Of a stretch of DNA of 64,000 nucleotides, positions 46,700 through 57,990 are shown one piece after another. A program made the position numbers and the translations under genes. Source of the stretch: Kingdonia uniflora (lineage: Eukaryota > Streptophyta > Magnoliopsida > Ranunculales > Circaeasteraceae); the NCBI GenBank assembly GCA_014058105.1, contig JACGCM010001548.1, forward strand, positions 1 to 64,000. The letters are read 5' to 3'. The notes beneath the pieces were generated by a model that was not told where the DNA came from, made no database searches, and was given only the letters and a program-made list of their open reading frames with translations. Position 1 is the first letter of the stretch. Every line of letters starts with the position of its first letter.

Positions 46700-47422
46700 G
46701 GATTATAGTATGGGTTTAAAATAGTGAGTTGAAAAAAAAAAAAAAATTGGAATTTTTTTTAAATTTTTTTGGGGAAAATGTGGAAATTGCTTAATTTGAT
46801 TGACTATGAAAGGCTGGTTTAGTTTGCAAAAAACACTATTGTAGTTGCATGTGTGTTACGAGTGTATTTCCCCTTTATCGGTGGTTCGTGCACAACTCTC
46901 CAACTTGCACTAATTATAGTGGGTAAAGCAATAAATTCATCACATATCATTTGTATTGGAATGGTATTCAACCTTTTAAGTAACCCATGAAAGAGCCATA
47001 ATAAAGAAAGAAACACGCACAAATTGTGCCATATGTTTATCACAAACTACCACTGTTATTTAACTTTGGAGTTGAAAGGAGTTAATGACATTTAGGATAA
47101 ATAAAGAAATATATACAACATTTGCCCAAAATTTGAATTTATGCAAATAGTGTGATGATTAATAAAATGTATTTGAAAAAATAAAACAAAAAAATTGGCA
47201 AAACCTTGCATCGAAGATGTACTGGATCCTTAAGAAACTTGTTTAATTGCGACACACACACACTATGTAATCTCCACACGTCTGCCGGTCCCAAAAGGAT
47301 ATTAGTTCAAATGAGCATTTAGTATATGGTGGAATGGAGGCATATGTATACCGAATTTTGACAGACTTTCTAGAATCATTATGTAAACATAAAAGTATTT
47401 TCCTTCAAATTCCACCCTCTCT
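46700..47422. other. Unassigned intron 3 sequence
   Basis: Includes an A homopolymer at about 46732-46746. No coding or element structure recognised. Confidence 0.4.
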
Positions 47423-47954
47423 GTGTAATCGAAGATTTTGTCATCATACGAGAGCACGAAGATCTATTACACCTAAAAGAATTTACTGAATCAACATCTC
47501 TCTCGTTGTAATTTTTCTTAAGATCAAAATTAGTTCTCTTTGAAGCACCCCTAGTATGGAAACCACTATCCATTTGTAAAGAACCGGGAATATCCCTTAA
47601 TTATTCCTAATTACCTCCCTTTTCTTCATAAATGTACATACTCAATGATTTCGTTGGTGAGCTTTGCTTAAATGACATCTGCTATTATGTGTAATCGAAG
47701 ATGTTGTCATCAAATGAGAACACGAAGATCTATTACACCTAAAAGAATTTACTGAATCAACATCTCTCTCGTTCTAATCTTTCTTCAGATCAAAATTTGT
47801 TCTCTTTGAAGCGCCCCTAGTATGGAAACCACTATCCATTTGTAAAGAACCGGGAATATCTCTTAATTATTCATAATTATCTCCATTTTCTTCATAAATG
47901 TACATACTCAATGATTTCGTTGGTGAGCTTTGCTTAAATGACATCTGTTGCTAC
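47423..47954. repeat. Tandem duplication of a 266 bp unit
   Basis: gtgtaatcgaag starts copies at 47423 and 47689. They are similar throughout, with shared blocks such as ctattacacctaaaagaat and cccctagtatggaaaccac. The minus strand of copy 1 has a 64-codon open frame that is not recognised and is broken in copy 2. Confidence 0.9.
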
Positions 47955-48195
47955 TATTACTGCATATTTAAGCATGATTTGTCAAGAAGCCACCCTTGAC
48001 GAAATCCTAAACTGTCATACCGATCCATAAAATAATGAAAAATCAAATTACACTTTAAAATGACCTTACTATAAGATAAACGTGATACAATGTCTCACCC
48101 AAACCATTACTCTATCATATTTTCAAAACCATTAGAATCTATTGATTATTGTTGTCTTAAGATACTTACTTGTAGCCAAATACTACATTGTTTTC

Positions 48196-48220
48196 ATATA
48201 TATATATATATATATATATA
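48196..48220. repeat. (AT)n microsatellite
   Basis: About 25 bp of alternating AT. Confidence 0.95.
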
Positions 48221-48422
48221 GACTTCTTAAGCCGGGCTGAGAGAAATTGGCGTGAAAAAAGAGTTTGCGGTCTTATTTGCTTTTCTCACATTTAACAGGG
48301 TTTCCGACTGACTAGCAAATAAATAGGGTTTCCGACTTCCTAAACTTGGGAAAATAAACCGAAAACCTTCAACATAAAAAAAAACAAAGCTTTATAAGGT
48401 CTTTTGATGGTATCTTCGGCTC

Positions 48423-49444
48423 TAAAGGTGAGCAAAAAATGGAGAAAATGGAACCGGACCGAACTGAACCATACCAAACATAACAATTCAGTTTCGGCTT
48501 CTTAAAGAGAAATTAGAAAATTTTGGTTTTGGTTTCTAAAAGAGGAACAAGAAAAAATCGGTTTCGGTTTTTGGTCCTCTATAGCGAACCGAGCCGGAAA
48601 AATACTTTCTTAAGAAAATAAAACCCTAAATTTATCTCTACTCTTAACTATCCTCTAGATTTTTCATATGTAAGAAAAGAGCCTGGGTCGGTTTGGCACC
48701 TGAACTAGACCCGAAACCGAAATATTCGGTTTCTAAATACGTAAACCGAAACTGAGCTTATTCAAACCGCAACCGAACCAGTCAAATATCAGTAAAACCA
48801 AAACTAAACCGGTAAAATCGAGCCAAGAGAAAAAAATCACGAACTTGCAAATTAGATATATTCATAACCTGTAACCAAACCCAAAAAAACCTAAACCCAT
48901 GATCTCATGACCTCAAACTTAGAGAGAGAGAAGAAGAACCACTTCAATCGAAAGAAAACAATTTAAATAACACAAAGTAAACCAACATCATGATCTAATA
49001 TTACATAATTTCGGCTGTGTAAGTTAATAAATTTGAAGTTCTTCAATCCCGAATGATTTTCCAGGAAATAAGTTTGCTCCGTGGTCAATTTAGAGAAAGA
49101 GGGAGAAGAGAGATTATATGGTTTTGATAGAGAGGTTTTAATGGAAAGATGCTTAACCTTATTGGGAGTTGTGAAATATGGGTGTGTAGAGAGAAAAGGT
49201 TTTTAAATAGAGGTGTTTTACATGCTTCTCGATCGGAGAGGTTTTGACTGTTGTTTATTTGAAGAAAACACTTATCGGTTCGGTTCGGGTTGGTGTGGTT
49301 TTTGAATCCAGGAACCAAAACCGAATCGGAACACTTTCGGTTTTGTGTTTCGTAAACCGAACCGGAGCTCCTAGAAACTGAACCGCTTTGCTTAATATGC
49401 TTTGGTTTGGTTTCTCAGTTTCTTCGTTTTTTTGCTCAGCCCTA
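48423..49444. mobile_element. Probable non-autonomous hAT-like element
   Basis: The left end taaaggtgagcaaaaaatgg and the reverse complement of the right end (tagggctgagcaaaaaaacg) are similar inverted termini. Both subterminal parts are rich in ggttcggtt/aaccgaacc motifs, common in plant hAT MITE-like elements. No transposase fragment is inside. Its 8 bp left flank ttcggctc has a 6/8 match, cttggctc, at 50841-50848, beyond the next element, which would fit a second insertion at its right end. Confidence 0.5.
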
Positions 49445-50135
49445 AGCAAAGTAGTTTGATGCATTCGTTGCGAACGCAATTGCGACCGTTGCATCTAATG
49501 CGAGACTGGAACGCATTGCATTAGACCTCGCATCACGTGTTGCGTCACAACATTCATTGCGATGTGTTATGTGTAGGTTATCTTTTCTCTCTTTTTCTCG
49601 AGATATGAATAAGACGTATGACATGTGTCTAAGACTCTTAACTAAAATAAAATTATGGGGTTTTGTACTCATCTCTCTCACCAAGCATCACATGAGAAGA
49701 AGCCAGAAGAAGAAGAAAGAAGAGATCTTTCTGGGATTTCCTCACTCATCTCTCTTACCAAACAGGTTAGTCTCTCTTTCTCTTTATGGGGTCCTTTTTT
49801 TTCTGGACTTTGATTCATTCATCTCTCTCTCTATTTCTGGACTTCGAATCGAGTGGTTTTTGTGAGAGTTTGTAGTTAAAATTGGGGAGAACCTGCTGCA
49901 GATTGATATGAAGATTGCATTTGAATTTGAATTTTGAGTTAGTAGGGTAAAATTGTGATGAGATTGACAAGGAGGTTGAGGGTTTAAACATTTTTTCTTT
50001 TTTGAAATTTTGTTCTTTCAGTTGGAGTTTTTGATAACAGTTGGGTTTAATGGGGTTTATTGTAATAGTTTAGTAGCATTTAAATCATATATTTATGCCT
50101 TTTTTAATTGACTGATTAAAGTTAGGCACTCTTGA

Positions 50136-50424
50136 ATGTCTTCTTTGGCTTCTACTACAAATGAGAAAAAGAAAGATGAATGTTGGGAATACGGGGAAGC
50201 AAGGGACCCCGCGGATAGAATTGCCATTTGGTGCAAGCTTTACAATAGGAAGGCAACGGCGGGAATATCTTGATTGAAAGAACATCTTATAGGCGGATAT
50301 CTGAGCGTTACCAAATGTCTTAATGTATCGGTGGAAGTTTCAAATAAGTTTAAGGTTACAGCTGCTAAGGTTAAAAAGGATAAAGAAGAGACAAAAAGAC
50401 TTGAAGAAGAGAAAAAAAAATAAG
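50136..50424 (+). pseudogene. hAT transposase N-terminal fragment (BED zinc finger)
   Basis: From an ATG at 50136 it reads KKKDECWEYGEARDPADRIA, then IWCKLYNRKATAGIS, a stop, LKEHLIGGYLSVTKC and a Lys/Glu-rich stretch. The spacing matches BED fingers of hAT transposases, but one zinc ligand Cys is Tyr and an Arg codon is a stop. The catalytic RNase H-like domain is absent. Confidence 0.6.
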
Positions 50425-50587
50425 CACAAGATGTAGATGAAGAAAATGGTGAAGAAGAGGACTGTAATGGTGTTTCTAGTAGGGGGTATGTAACAAAAGA
50501 GGGAAGACTAAGGTGAATGGTCTGTTGAATTGTATTTACGAATCTACAAATAAGGGGTTGCACCCCCTTTGAAGATTTTTATATATA

Positions 50588-50640
50588 AGGGTCACCCCTC
50601 GCGTACGATGCGAGTGCTCTACCATATGGGCTACATCCCC
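50588..50640 (-). other. tRNA-Ala-like fragment
   Basis: On the minus strand it starts ggggatgtagcc, followed by a D arm (atatggtagagc) and an anticodon stem ctcgc/gcgag enclosing atcgtac. The T arm and 3' acceptor strand are missing and the anticodon no longer reads Ala, so it is not a working gene. It lies between imperfect direct repeats of about 25 bp (50561-50587 and 50634-50660, ca-ccccctttgaa-atttt pattern). It may be the head of a SINE. Confidence 0.5.
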
Positions 50641-51439
50641 TTTGAAAATTTCTACATATACAATATATATAGTAGGTGTAGATATGTTATGCTATGTATT
50701 TTATGATATTGCATATCCATATATACAGTATTTCACTTAACATATCGCAGCAGATCGCAACATGTAACATCGCGGTCGCAATACGCATGTTGCTTATTGC
50801 TAGGTATGGTTGCAATCGCATTGCAACACACATTGATTAGCTTGGCTCTAAGTAAATGTTTGAATTGAACAACAATTTTACTAAATGAGATAGGTTGGAA
50901 AACTGAGAAACCAGTCCTTCCCGTGTAATACTTTTTCTTAAAAACTTATGTAATATCTTACCTCTTGTACTTTTTTTCCTTAAAATATATAAATTTCTAC
51001 TTACCTAGAAAAAAAGAAGGAAAACTTAAGAACCAGGCCAAATCAAACAATTTTATTTTGTGTAGTTCACCTATTATTTTGGTTGTGTTCGCTTTATAGT
51101 GTTGTAGTTTATGATTTTATGAACCTAATTTTTTGGTGTTGTTTTCGGTATAAAACCGAACAGACTCATGCTCATCCCTCACGTTGTCAATCAAAAGGGC
51201 ATATAGAGTAAGGTTTAGGTGATTTGAGAAAGAGAGATAACATGGCTTGGGTTTAATTGTTAGTTAGTAAGGAAACCGAGCTCGACAAAGATTAAAAAAT
51301 CATAATTTCTTTTATAAAGGGAGATTGAATTGGGACAAAAAATTACTTTGGTTATGATCCGGGTAGGTGAAAACAAATAGAAGTGGTAGTGGATCAAGAT
51401 TTGATAAAATCATTTTGAAATTGTGGTATGAACATTTGG

Positions 51440-52080
51440 TGTAAGCCTGGACTACAAAAGGTGGATATTGAACTGTGAATTTCTCTTAATGCTTGGTTTG
51501 GAAGAAATAGATTCCGTCTAAAGCAGCTGGGGGCTGGCATGGGGGCGGACAATAACTAGAGGCGGACTAAGAGAAAGAGGTATGAAAGTAGATTATCTGT
51601 GCATGCTTTGCGGTATAACTAATGAGTCCATTAACTACTTACTCTTTTACTACACAATTGCAATCGAGATGTGGTATCACTTTCTCAACCTTTTTGGTGT
51701 CTCATGAGTGTTTGAACGTGGTTTTACTATATTTCTGGAAATGTCGTGGTGCAAGCTATTAAAAGTAGAATTGGTATAGTTTTTGTGGGACCTTTCCAAA
51801 TACGAATATATGGTTTTTCTAAAAGTAAATGATCTTTAAGCATTTGGAAGGGTAGACTAAGACCGTGAAAACGACCATCTTTGGCATTTATGTGGCAATT
51901 TTGTATTGATCACCAATATTCGTACATATTAAGTTGTGTTTGTGTTGGGGGGGGGGGGGGGGGGGGGGGATGCGTTGGACTGACTTGATATCACGCGACT
52001 TTTGTTTTACTTTTCTTTTTTCCTTTGCATTAGGGTTGTATTCGTTCCCCTTCGGAAAAGTTCTTTCTATTTAATCAATA
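51440..52080 (+). pseudogene. LINE ORF2 C-terminus (zf-RVT region)
   Basis: Plus-strand translation gives WFGRNRFRLKQLGAGMG, then KGMKVDYLCMLCGITNESIN with an EMWYHFLNLFGV segment, the usual zinc-finger tail of plant LINEs. It is interrupted by frameshifts and by a 23-base G run. Confidence 0.6.
51947..51969. repeat. G homopolymer, 23 bases
   Basis: An uninterrupted run of 23 G as given. The length should be treated as uncertain because homopolymers are error-prone. Confidence 0.9.
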
Positions 52081-52169
52081 ATATATTTTCCTATCTAATT
52101 GTTAATAGTGACAAAATTTGAGAAAAATAGATTTTTCTTCTTTGGATTGAAAACTTGCAAAAGAACGAT

Positions 52170-52242
52170 TAAGTCAAACCTAAGGGGATTGTGTAGCAGT
52201 TTGGGATGCTGCCTCAAGAAGCAGAGGTCTTGAGTTTGATTA
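52170..52242 (+). mobile_element. Head of a tRNA-derived SINE, split by the chromovirus
   Basis: The segment gtgtagcagtttgggatgc resembles an A box, and aggtcttgagtttgatta reaches the beginning of a B box at the LTR boundary. The sequence after the right LTR (58216: gattcacctccaac) completes a B-box-like gagtttgattc. Confidence 0.5.
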
Positions 52243-52469
52243 TGATGTAGCACATCCCTAGATAGGACGTTTCTCACAGTAGTTGGCCTCTATCTCTTTA
52301 GTTTTATAAAGAGGGGTTCTCTTTTATTTTCCGTCAGTTAGTTTTGTTTAGGATAAGTGGATTTAAGACTTGAAAGTTAGGGTTATTGAGTGAACCTAAT
52401 TTCTCTCTAAATTGATTTGTAATTGGTATTTCCTTGATTATTCCTCTTCCGTGTAATCAGTTTCTACCA
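52243..52469 (+). repeat. Chromovirus 5' LTR
   Basis: 227 bp, TG...CA. It aligns along its length with 57990-58215 and has a TATA-like ttttataaagagg at about 52302-52314. Confidence 0.9.
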
Positions 52470-52511
52470 AATTGGTATCAGTAGTGACTTCTCGACCCTA
52501 GGAATCGAAGT

Positions 52512-53330
52512 ATGAACGCAAGGTATGAATTTTTTCATGAATTGGTGGCGGCGCAATCCGACCTCTTCAAAACAATCGCTCGTCTATGCAACGATGATTA
52601 CACCCCCTTTTAAAAACATCGTCGGGATGAACTCCAGTGTATTGCCACCAAGAGAGGGGAGAGAACCCCTCTCGGCAACGGCAGTTCGGAAGACGAATAA
52701 CCTGCCTGTACTATACAGCCACATGGTGAGACCCATAGTTGCAAAAACGGCAGGAGGAACAGCCACTACGTCGATGGCAGCCAGCGCTGCAACTTCGGCG
52801 AAAAAAACCTAACGATGATAACAACAGATGTATTGGGGAAGACAGGTCCTCAAGCAGATCTGGAATGGATCGCGTTTGACCCATTTGAATCGGGGTCAGG
52901 TTGAGTAAAGTTAAGCCCTGGCCCAGCAAGAAGAGCATGCCCTCAACCACCGAGCCCAAACCCAACTAAATACATCCACCCAAACCACACCAAAAGGCAT
53001 GTGGGCGTGCATCAAAACCCCAATAACCCACAAACCTCAACAAACTACAACATCTCCCAACATCTCCAATTTTTAAAGTTAGTGGGCCTTCTCCATTCGC
53101 CAAACCAGCCCCACTGACTACAACTATCAGTCCCACCCTGACCACTTCGATTCCCTCGAACAAACTCAATACGGCCATTATAGACCCCAATCCCCGACAA
53201 CCGGCCACAGTAAATACTCCACCCACAGCTTCGGCACCTCTCATACTTTACCATTATGTGTGTCGGTAAACCGAAACCTGATGTTTGACCCAAAAATCTA
53301 AATTCTTGGCTCCATAACATCTTTCCTACG
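52512..53330 (+). pseudogene. Chromovirus gag (degenerate)
   Basis: From an ATG at 52512 it reads MNARYEFFHELVAAQSDLFK and soon meets a stop. Further similarity is poor, and no zinc knuckle is visible. The call rests on position after the PBS and before the protease. Confidence 0.5.
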
Positions 53331-54045
53331 CAATACATTGCAAACGGGCGCTTTTGTGAGGTGATTCTTGATTGTGGGTTCACATATAATTTAGTATCGT
53401 CAGAGGTAGTAGAGAAGCTGAAGTTGAAATCGTTCCCGAGCACAGAACCTTTTGATCTTACGTGGCTGCCACCTCGGAAAGGAAAATGTTAAGAGGAGTG
53501 TGTGTTGACATTTACGATTGGCGAGACTTATGAGGATACTATTCACGCCTCGGTGGTGGACATGAATATTTGTCATATCATATGTTTGACCGGGAGATCA
53601 GGTAGGTATGACTGGGAGAGCAATACGTTCAACTTCCCGTGGAAGACAGGGAGAGTTGTCCGTGAGCCCATGCCTCCACCGACCCTTATTGCAGCTATAA
53701 GGAGTGAACGTGCTAGTTTTATTACATATGCACGATATCATGGTAGGGCTTACACTCTTGTCAATACGTGTTTTTCACCTCTTAATCCTATTCCTTCTTG
53801 TTTACAGTATGTTATCGATGAGTTCAGTGATGTATGCGAGAAGCCTCAGGGCAATGGATTGCCTCTCTTGCCTGGTATACAACATGCTATTGATTTCGTC
53901 CCGAGATTTTCGCTCCCGAACTTACCCCATTGCCGGATAGCACCCGCAGAGCACGCAAAGTTGGAGCGTCAAGTTCTGAGTTATGTGACAGAGACTTGAT
54001 AAGACAGAGCATGTCTCCATGTGTAGTATTAGCCCTTCTGACTCC
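53330..54045 (+). pseudogene. Chromovirus protease and RT linker
   Basis: Translation shows ANGRFCEVILDCGFTYNLVS, with the protease triad D-S-G changed to D-C-G, then an open frame 53502-53999. Within it CLQYVIDEFSDVCEKPQG, IDFVPRFSLPNLPHCRIAP and HAKLERQVL are the linker to RT. After the stop at 53998-54000 the RT start (LALLTP) reaches the hAT-like insertion. Confidence 0.75.
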
Positions 54046-55449
54046 TAGGGATGGCAATTTGCCCCGCCCCGCCCCGAACGGGGCAGATTTGGTATGAGCT
54101 AACCGGGTATGGGGGTGGGGATGGTATAAGTTACCCAAAATCCGTCGGGAATCGGGGCGGATTTGGGACTGCTAACATAAAATCCGTTATCCGCCCCATT
54201 AAATATTAATTAATACTTTTACTATTATACCCCTTTGATTATTAGAAACCCTATCTAGCAATACATTCATACATTGACAACAGCAAGCTCTCAAATCCTC
54301 TTCTCTCTATGTATATGATCTCTTCCCCTGTGGAAAATCGAGGAATCAATTGAGCAATCATTGAATCCTCTTCTCTGTATCTCAAGCAGTATCTCTGTAT
54401 CTCTTCCATGTATCTATGTATCTCTGCACTCAATTTAGTGGATACAAAGGCTTTATTTTTACAAAATGTATCATCTTTGAGTTAAGGCTAACGTTGTTAC
54501 CTACATGGCTTTAGTGGATGGGCTCTGTAAGATGGAAAGGTAGAGGACGGAGAAAAAGTATTCAAAGAAATGTCGAAAGCTGGAGTAGATGCTAACCAGT
54601 TGATCTACACTGCCCTTATTAACGGGTATTTTAAGACTGAAAGAGCTGAAAAGGTCATACATTTGTTAAAAGACATTGAATTCGACTTGTCGCTTTATGG
54701 AACTGTTGTTTGGGGTCTTTGTGACCAGGGAAAACTTGAAGAAGCTAAGGTTGTAATTAGTGAGATCTTGGAACGTGACGTGAAGGCAAACCATATCATT
54801 TTCACTACTCTTGTAGATGCTTATTTCAAAGCAGGGAAAGAGCCCGAAGCTCTTAAAGTGATAGAAGAAATGCAAAATTTGGATTTAGTCCCAACTGTAG
54901 TTACGTTTTGTATACTAATTGATGGTTTGTGCAAGGCAGGATTGGTCCGAGAAGCAATGGATCATTTCAGAAGTATGGCAAACATGAGTTTACAACCTAA
55001 TGTATTGGCTTACACAGCTCTAGTTGACGGGCTTTGTAAAAATAATTTCCTAGAAGAAGCTGAGAAGCTGTTTGATGAAATGCTCGAGAAGGGTATTGTT
55101 CCAGATAAAGTTGCTTACACAGCTCTAGTTGACGGGCTTTGTAAAAATAATTGCTTAGAAGAAGCTGGGAAGCTGTTTGATAAACAGTTTTTCAAAATAT
55201 CAGAATATGCTTTGCTCAATCACTGCTTGGTCCTGCTTTTTCATAATGTCCTTGCGGCTGTTATTATGTAATGTTGTAAACAGTTTTTTTTTTTTTTTTT
55301 GTTCATAAGTTAAATGGGGCGGGTCTGGTATTGAACGTATTTATGTGGGGCGGATTTGGGGATCCCCTCGCTTAATTTAAATGGGGATCGGGGCGGGGAT
55401 GGGGATGGTATTGGCTCCCCGCCCCAAATCCACCCCATTGCCATCCCTA
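54046..55449 (+). mobile_element. Pack-hAT-like element carrying a PPR gene fragment
   Basis: It starts tagggatggcaatttgcccc and ends with the inverted counterpart (reverse complement tagggatggcaatggggtgg). The first 13 bases are a perfect terminal inverted repeat and the subterminal parts are rich in ggggcgggg/ccccgcccc. The flanks are a perfect 8 bp duplication, ctgactcc (54038-54045 and 55450-55457), the hAT size. The chromovirus RT frame is restored at the junction when one copy is removed. The interior is not transposase but a run of plant PPR repeats (about 54484-55190). Confidence 0.85.
54484..55271 (+). pseudogene. Captured PPR protein fragment
   Basis: Tandem 35-residue PPR motifs: VTYMALVDGLCKMER, NQLIYTALINGYFKTERAEK, HIIFTTLVDAYFKAGKEPEA, VVTFCILIDGLCKAGLVREA, VLAYTALVDGLCKNNFLEEA and VAYTALVDGLCKNNCLEEAG. 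One stop (tag at about 54541) lies in the first motif; from 54570 the frame is open to 55271. The last two motifs are near-identical 105 bp repeats. Start, N-terminal targeting region and C-terminus of a normal PPR protein are missing. After 55190 the frame runs on into unrelated sequence. PPR proteins bind organellar RNA; this fragment alone is unlikely to work. Confidence 0.85.
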
Positions 55450-55457
55450 CTGACTCC

Positions 55458-56650
55458 TAAGAAGGATGGCAGATGGTGGATATGTGTTGATAGCAAGGCT
55501 ATTAACAAGATAACGGTTAAGTACCGTTTCCCAATTCCATGAGTAGAAGATATAAATGACATCTTACACAGGGCCCGAGTTTTCTCCAAGCTCGACCTCC
55601 GCAACGGGTATCACCAGAGGCCAAGTAATGAGTGGAAGATGGCGTTTAAGACTAAGGATGGCCTCTTTGAGTGGATGATCATGCCTTTCGGTCTATCGAA
55701 CGCCCCATTGACATTTATGCGGTTGATGACAGAGGCATTGCAAAAGTACATCAATTTTTTTGTTGTTGTGTACTTTGATGACATTTACAGCAGGACAGAG
55801 GTGGAGCACTTAAAGTACATCACCACTATTCTTGGAGTCCTAGGGACAGTAAGCTATTTCTTCAGGTGAAGAAGTGTTCTTTCATGGTCGATTCAATGCA
55901 GTTTTTGGGGTTTGTGTTGTCCGCTGACGGTATACAGGTTGACGGGGGCAAAGTTCAAGCTATCGGGGATTGGCTGGTTCCTACATCGACTTCACATATT
56001 CCTAGTTTCCATGGGTTAGCTACGTTCTACAAGAGGTTTATTCAGGGTTTTAGTACGATCATGACACCATTGATTAATTAGATGAGAGATGTCCCATATG
56101 TTTGGGGACCCGAGGCAACTACGGCTTTTGCGACGATCAAAGACAGGTTGACGTCAACTCCTATTCTTGCTCTACAAGATTTTACACAGTTGTTCCATGT
56201 ACAGACAGATGCGTGCAAGACTGGTATTAGGGCAGTTCTTTCCCAAGGGGGGAAGCCAATTGTGTATTTCGCTTAAAAGCTCTCAGGTCTACAATTGCGT
56301 TATTCAACCTATGATATTAAGCTTCTAGCAGTTGTCCTTGCACTGACTCATTGGAGACACTATTTGGTACACAGGGAGTTTGTTCTCCACATGGATCATG
56401 ATGCGCTACGACATGCACAGCCAGCAGCAGGTCACTTCTGACAGACAGGCGAAGTAGTTCAACGTCCTTCAGGACTCTACTTTTAGTACTCAGTTTGTCA
56501 AGGTGAAGGAGAACACTATCGCATATGGTTTGAGTAGGCGCAAGGAGGTCATGGTTACTCTGCGGGATTCGGTATTTGGGCTTGAGACGTTACGTGAGTT
56601 ATATGTTACAGATAAATTCTTCGGTCCTATCTTCAACGATTGCCTCGCCC
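55458..56650 (+). pseudogene. Chromovirus reverse transcriptase and RNase H
   Basis: After the insertion RT resumes: [43 protein letters not shown] and the catalytic box YFDDI (about 55777-55791). Thumb (KKCSFMVDSMQFLGFVLSAD) and RNase H (FHVQTDACKTGIRAVLSQGG, then LRYSTYDIKLLAVVLAL) follow. Stops at several points and a frameshift near 55866 break the frame. Confidence 0.85.
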
Positions 56651-56679
56651 ACGAGGGGTGAGTGGTTAGTACTCCCTAC

Positions 56680-57990
56680 AAGATGGGTATTTGTTTTGTG
56701 ATTCTACTTTATGCATCCCTACATCGTCAGTAAGAGATTTTGTTATAGCTGAGATACATAGCGGGGGATTAGGAGGTCATTTTGGTATTGCCAAGACGAT
56801 GTCCTCTATGTGAGACATATACTTTTGGCCTAGCATGCGGTGTAATGTCAGCCAGCTCATTCGGCGATGCTATACTTGTTAGACAGCTAAGGGGAGCCAA
56901 CAAAACACTGGCCTATACACACCCTTACCTATTCCTAAGGCCCCATGGCGAGACGTCTATATGGATTTTATGACAGGATTGCTGATGACAGATGGTCTTG
57001 ATTCAGTTTTTGTTGTGGTCGATAGGTTCTCCAAGATGGCACATTTCATTCCTTGTTCTCAGAAAAATGATGCCTCTCACGCTGCTTACCTGTACTTTCA
57101 GGAGATTATTCGTTTACATGGTATTCCTCGCTCAATTACGTTGGATAGGGATGTCCGGTTCAAAGGTCATTTCTAGAGGTCATTGTGGGGTTATCTCCGG
57201 TACAAGTTACAGTTTTCCACAACATTTCATCCTTAGGCAAATGGGCAAACTGAGGTAGTTAAAGGAGTTTGGGTAACCTATTACGAGTGACGATTGGGGA
57301 TAGTCCAAAGGACTGGGTGTTCGCTCTTAGGCAGAGTTTGCTTTTAACAATTCCGTTAATCGATTGACGATATTGTCTCCATTTATGATTGTCCAAGGGC
57401 GTTTGTCGGATATAGTTCTAGATTTGGCACCTATACCTCCTACGGTCCCAGTTTTGTCATCCACCGCAGAGTTTGCTATTTCGATCTAGCGCATATATGA
57501 GAGTATACATATACGTTTAACGGAGACCTATGATGCCTATAGGGATTTGGTTATGTTGTATAATGAGGAGCATTATTCTGGAGTGGGCTCCAAATTATCT
57601 TTTCGGCGAACGGGCCGTTTTCATATTGTCCAGCAGATTGGGGTGAACGGCTACAAGCTTGACCTCCCACGACATATACGGCGTTCTCCATTTGTTAATG
57701 TGAGTCTCCTTTCCCCTTTTGTTGGAGATCACGTTCCGCCTATTACTTTACCGATTCTTGTTCCACATCAGTATGATTTAGACCGTATTGACACAGTCTT
57801 AGAGAAGAGTACAAATGAGACGACAAAGAGAGGTGTTTATCATATGTATAAGTTGCATTGGTTGGGCAAGCCAAATTCAGAGGATTCGTGGATTTCAGAG
57901 GCGTATTTTCAGTACAAAGATCCGGTTTTATTTTCAAAATACACCGACCTGTTGAATTTGTGGTCGAATTCTTCCGAAGAGGGAGGGTTT
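56680..57990 (+). pseudogene. Chromovirus integrase with chromodomain-like tail
   Basis: Catalytic core pieces: [32 protein letters not shown] and [13 protein letters not shown]. The open frame 57547-58008 starts with the integrase C-terminus (FRRTGRFHIVQQIGVNGYKL). It ends with DRIDTVLEKSTNETTKRGVY and HMYKLHWLGKPNSEDSWI, which looks like a chromodomain of the kind chromoviruses use to target heterochromatin. Confidence 0.8.

Larger units (their letters stand above)
49457..50842 (+). mobile_element. Degenerate hAT-like element with BED zinc-finger fragment
   Basis: The left end contains ttgcgaacgcaattgcgacc and the right end, reverse-complemented, ttgcaatgcgattgcaacc, a good inverted repeat. 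A BED-type transposase fragment lies inside. A target duplication is not clear. Confidence 0.5.

Noticed and set aside
50588..50640. A functional tRNA gene
   Set aside because: The T arm and 3' acceptor strand are missing and the anticodon loop is altered.
53045..53443. 132-codon minus-strand frame in the chromovirus
   Set aside because: It is a shadow of gag/protease on the plus strand.
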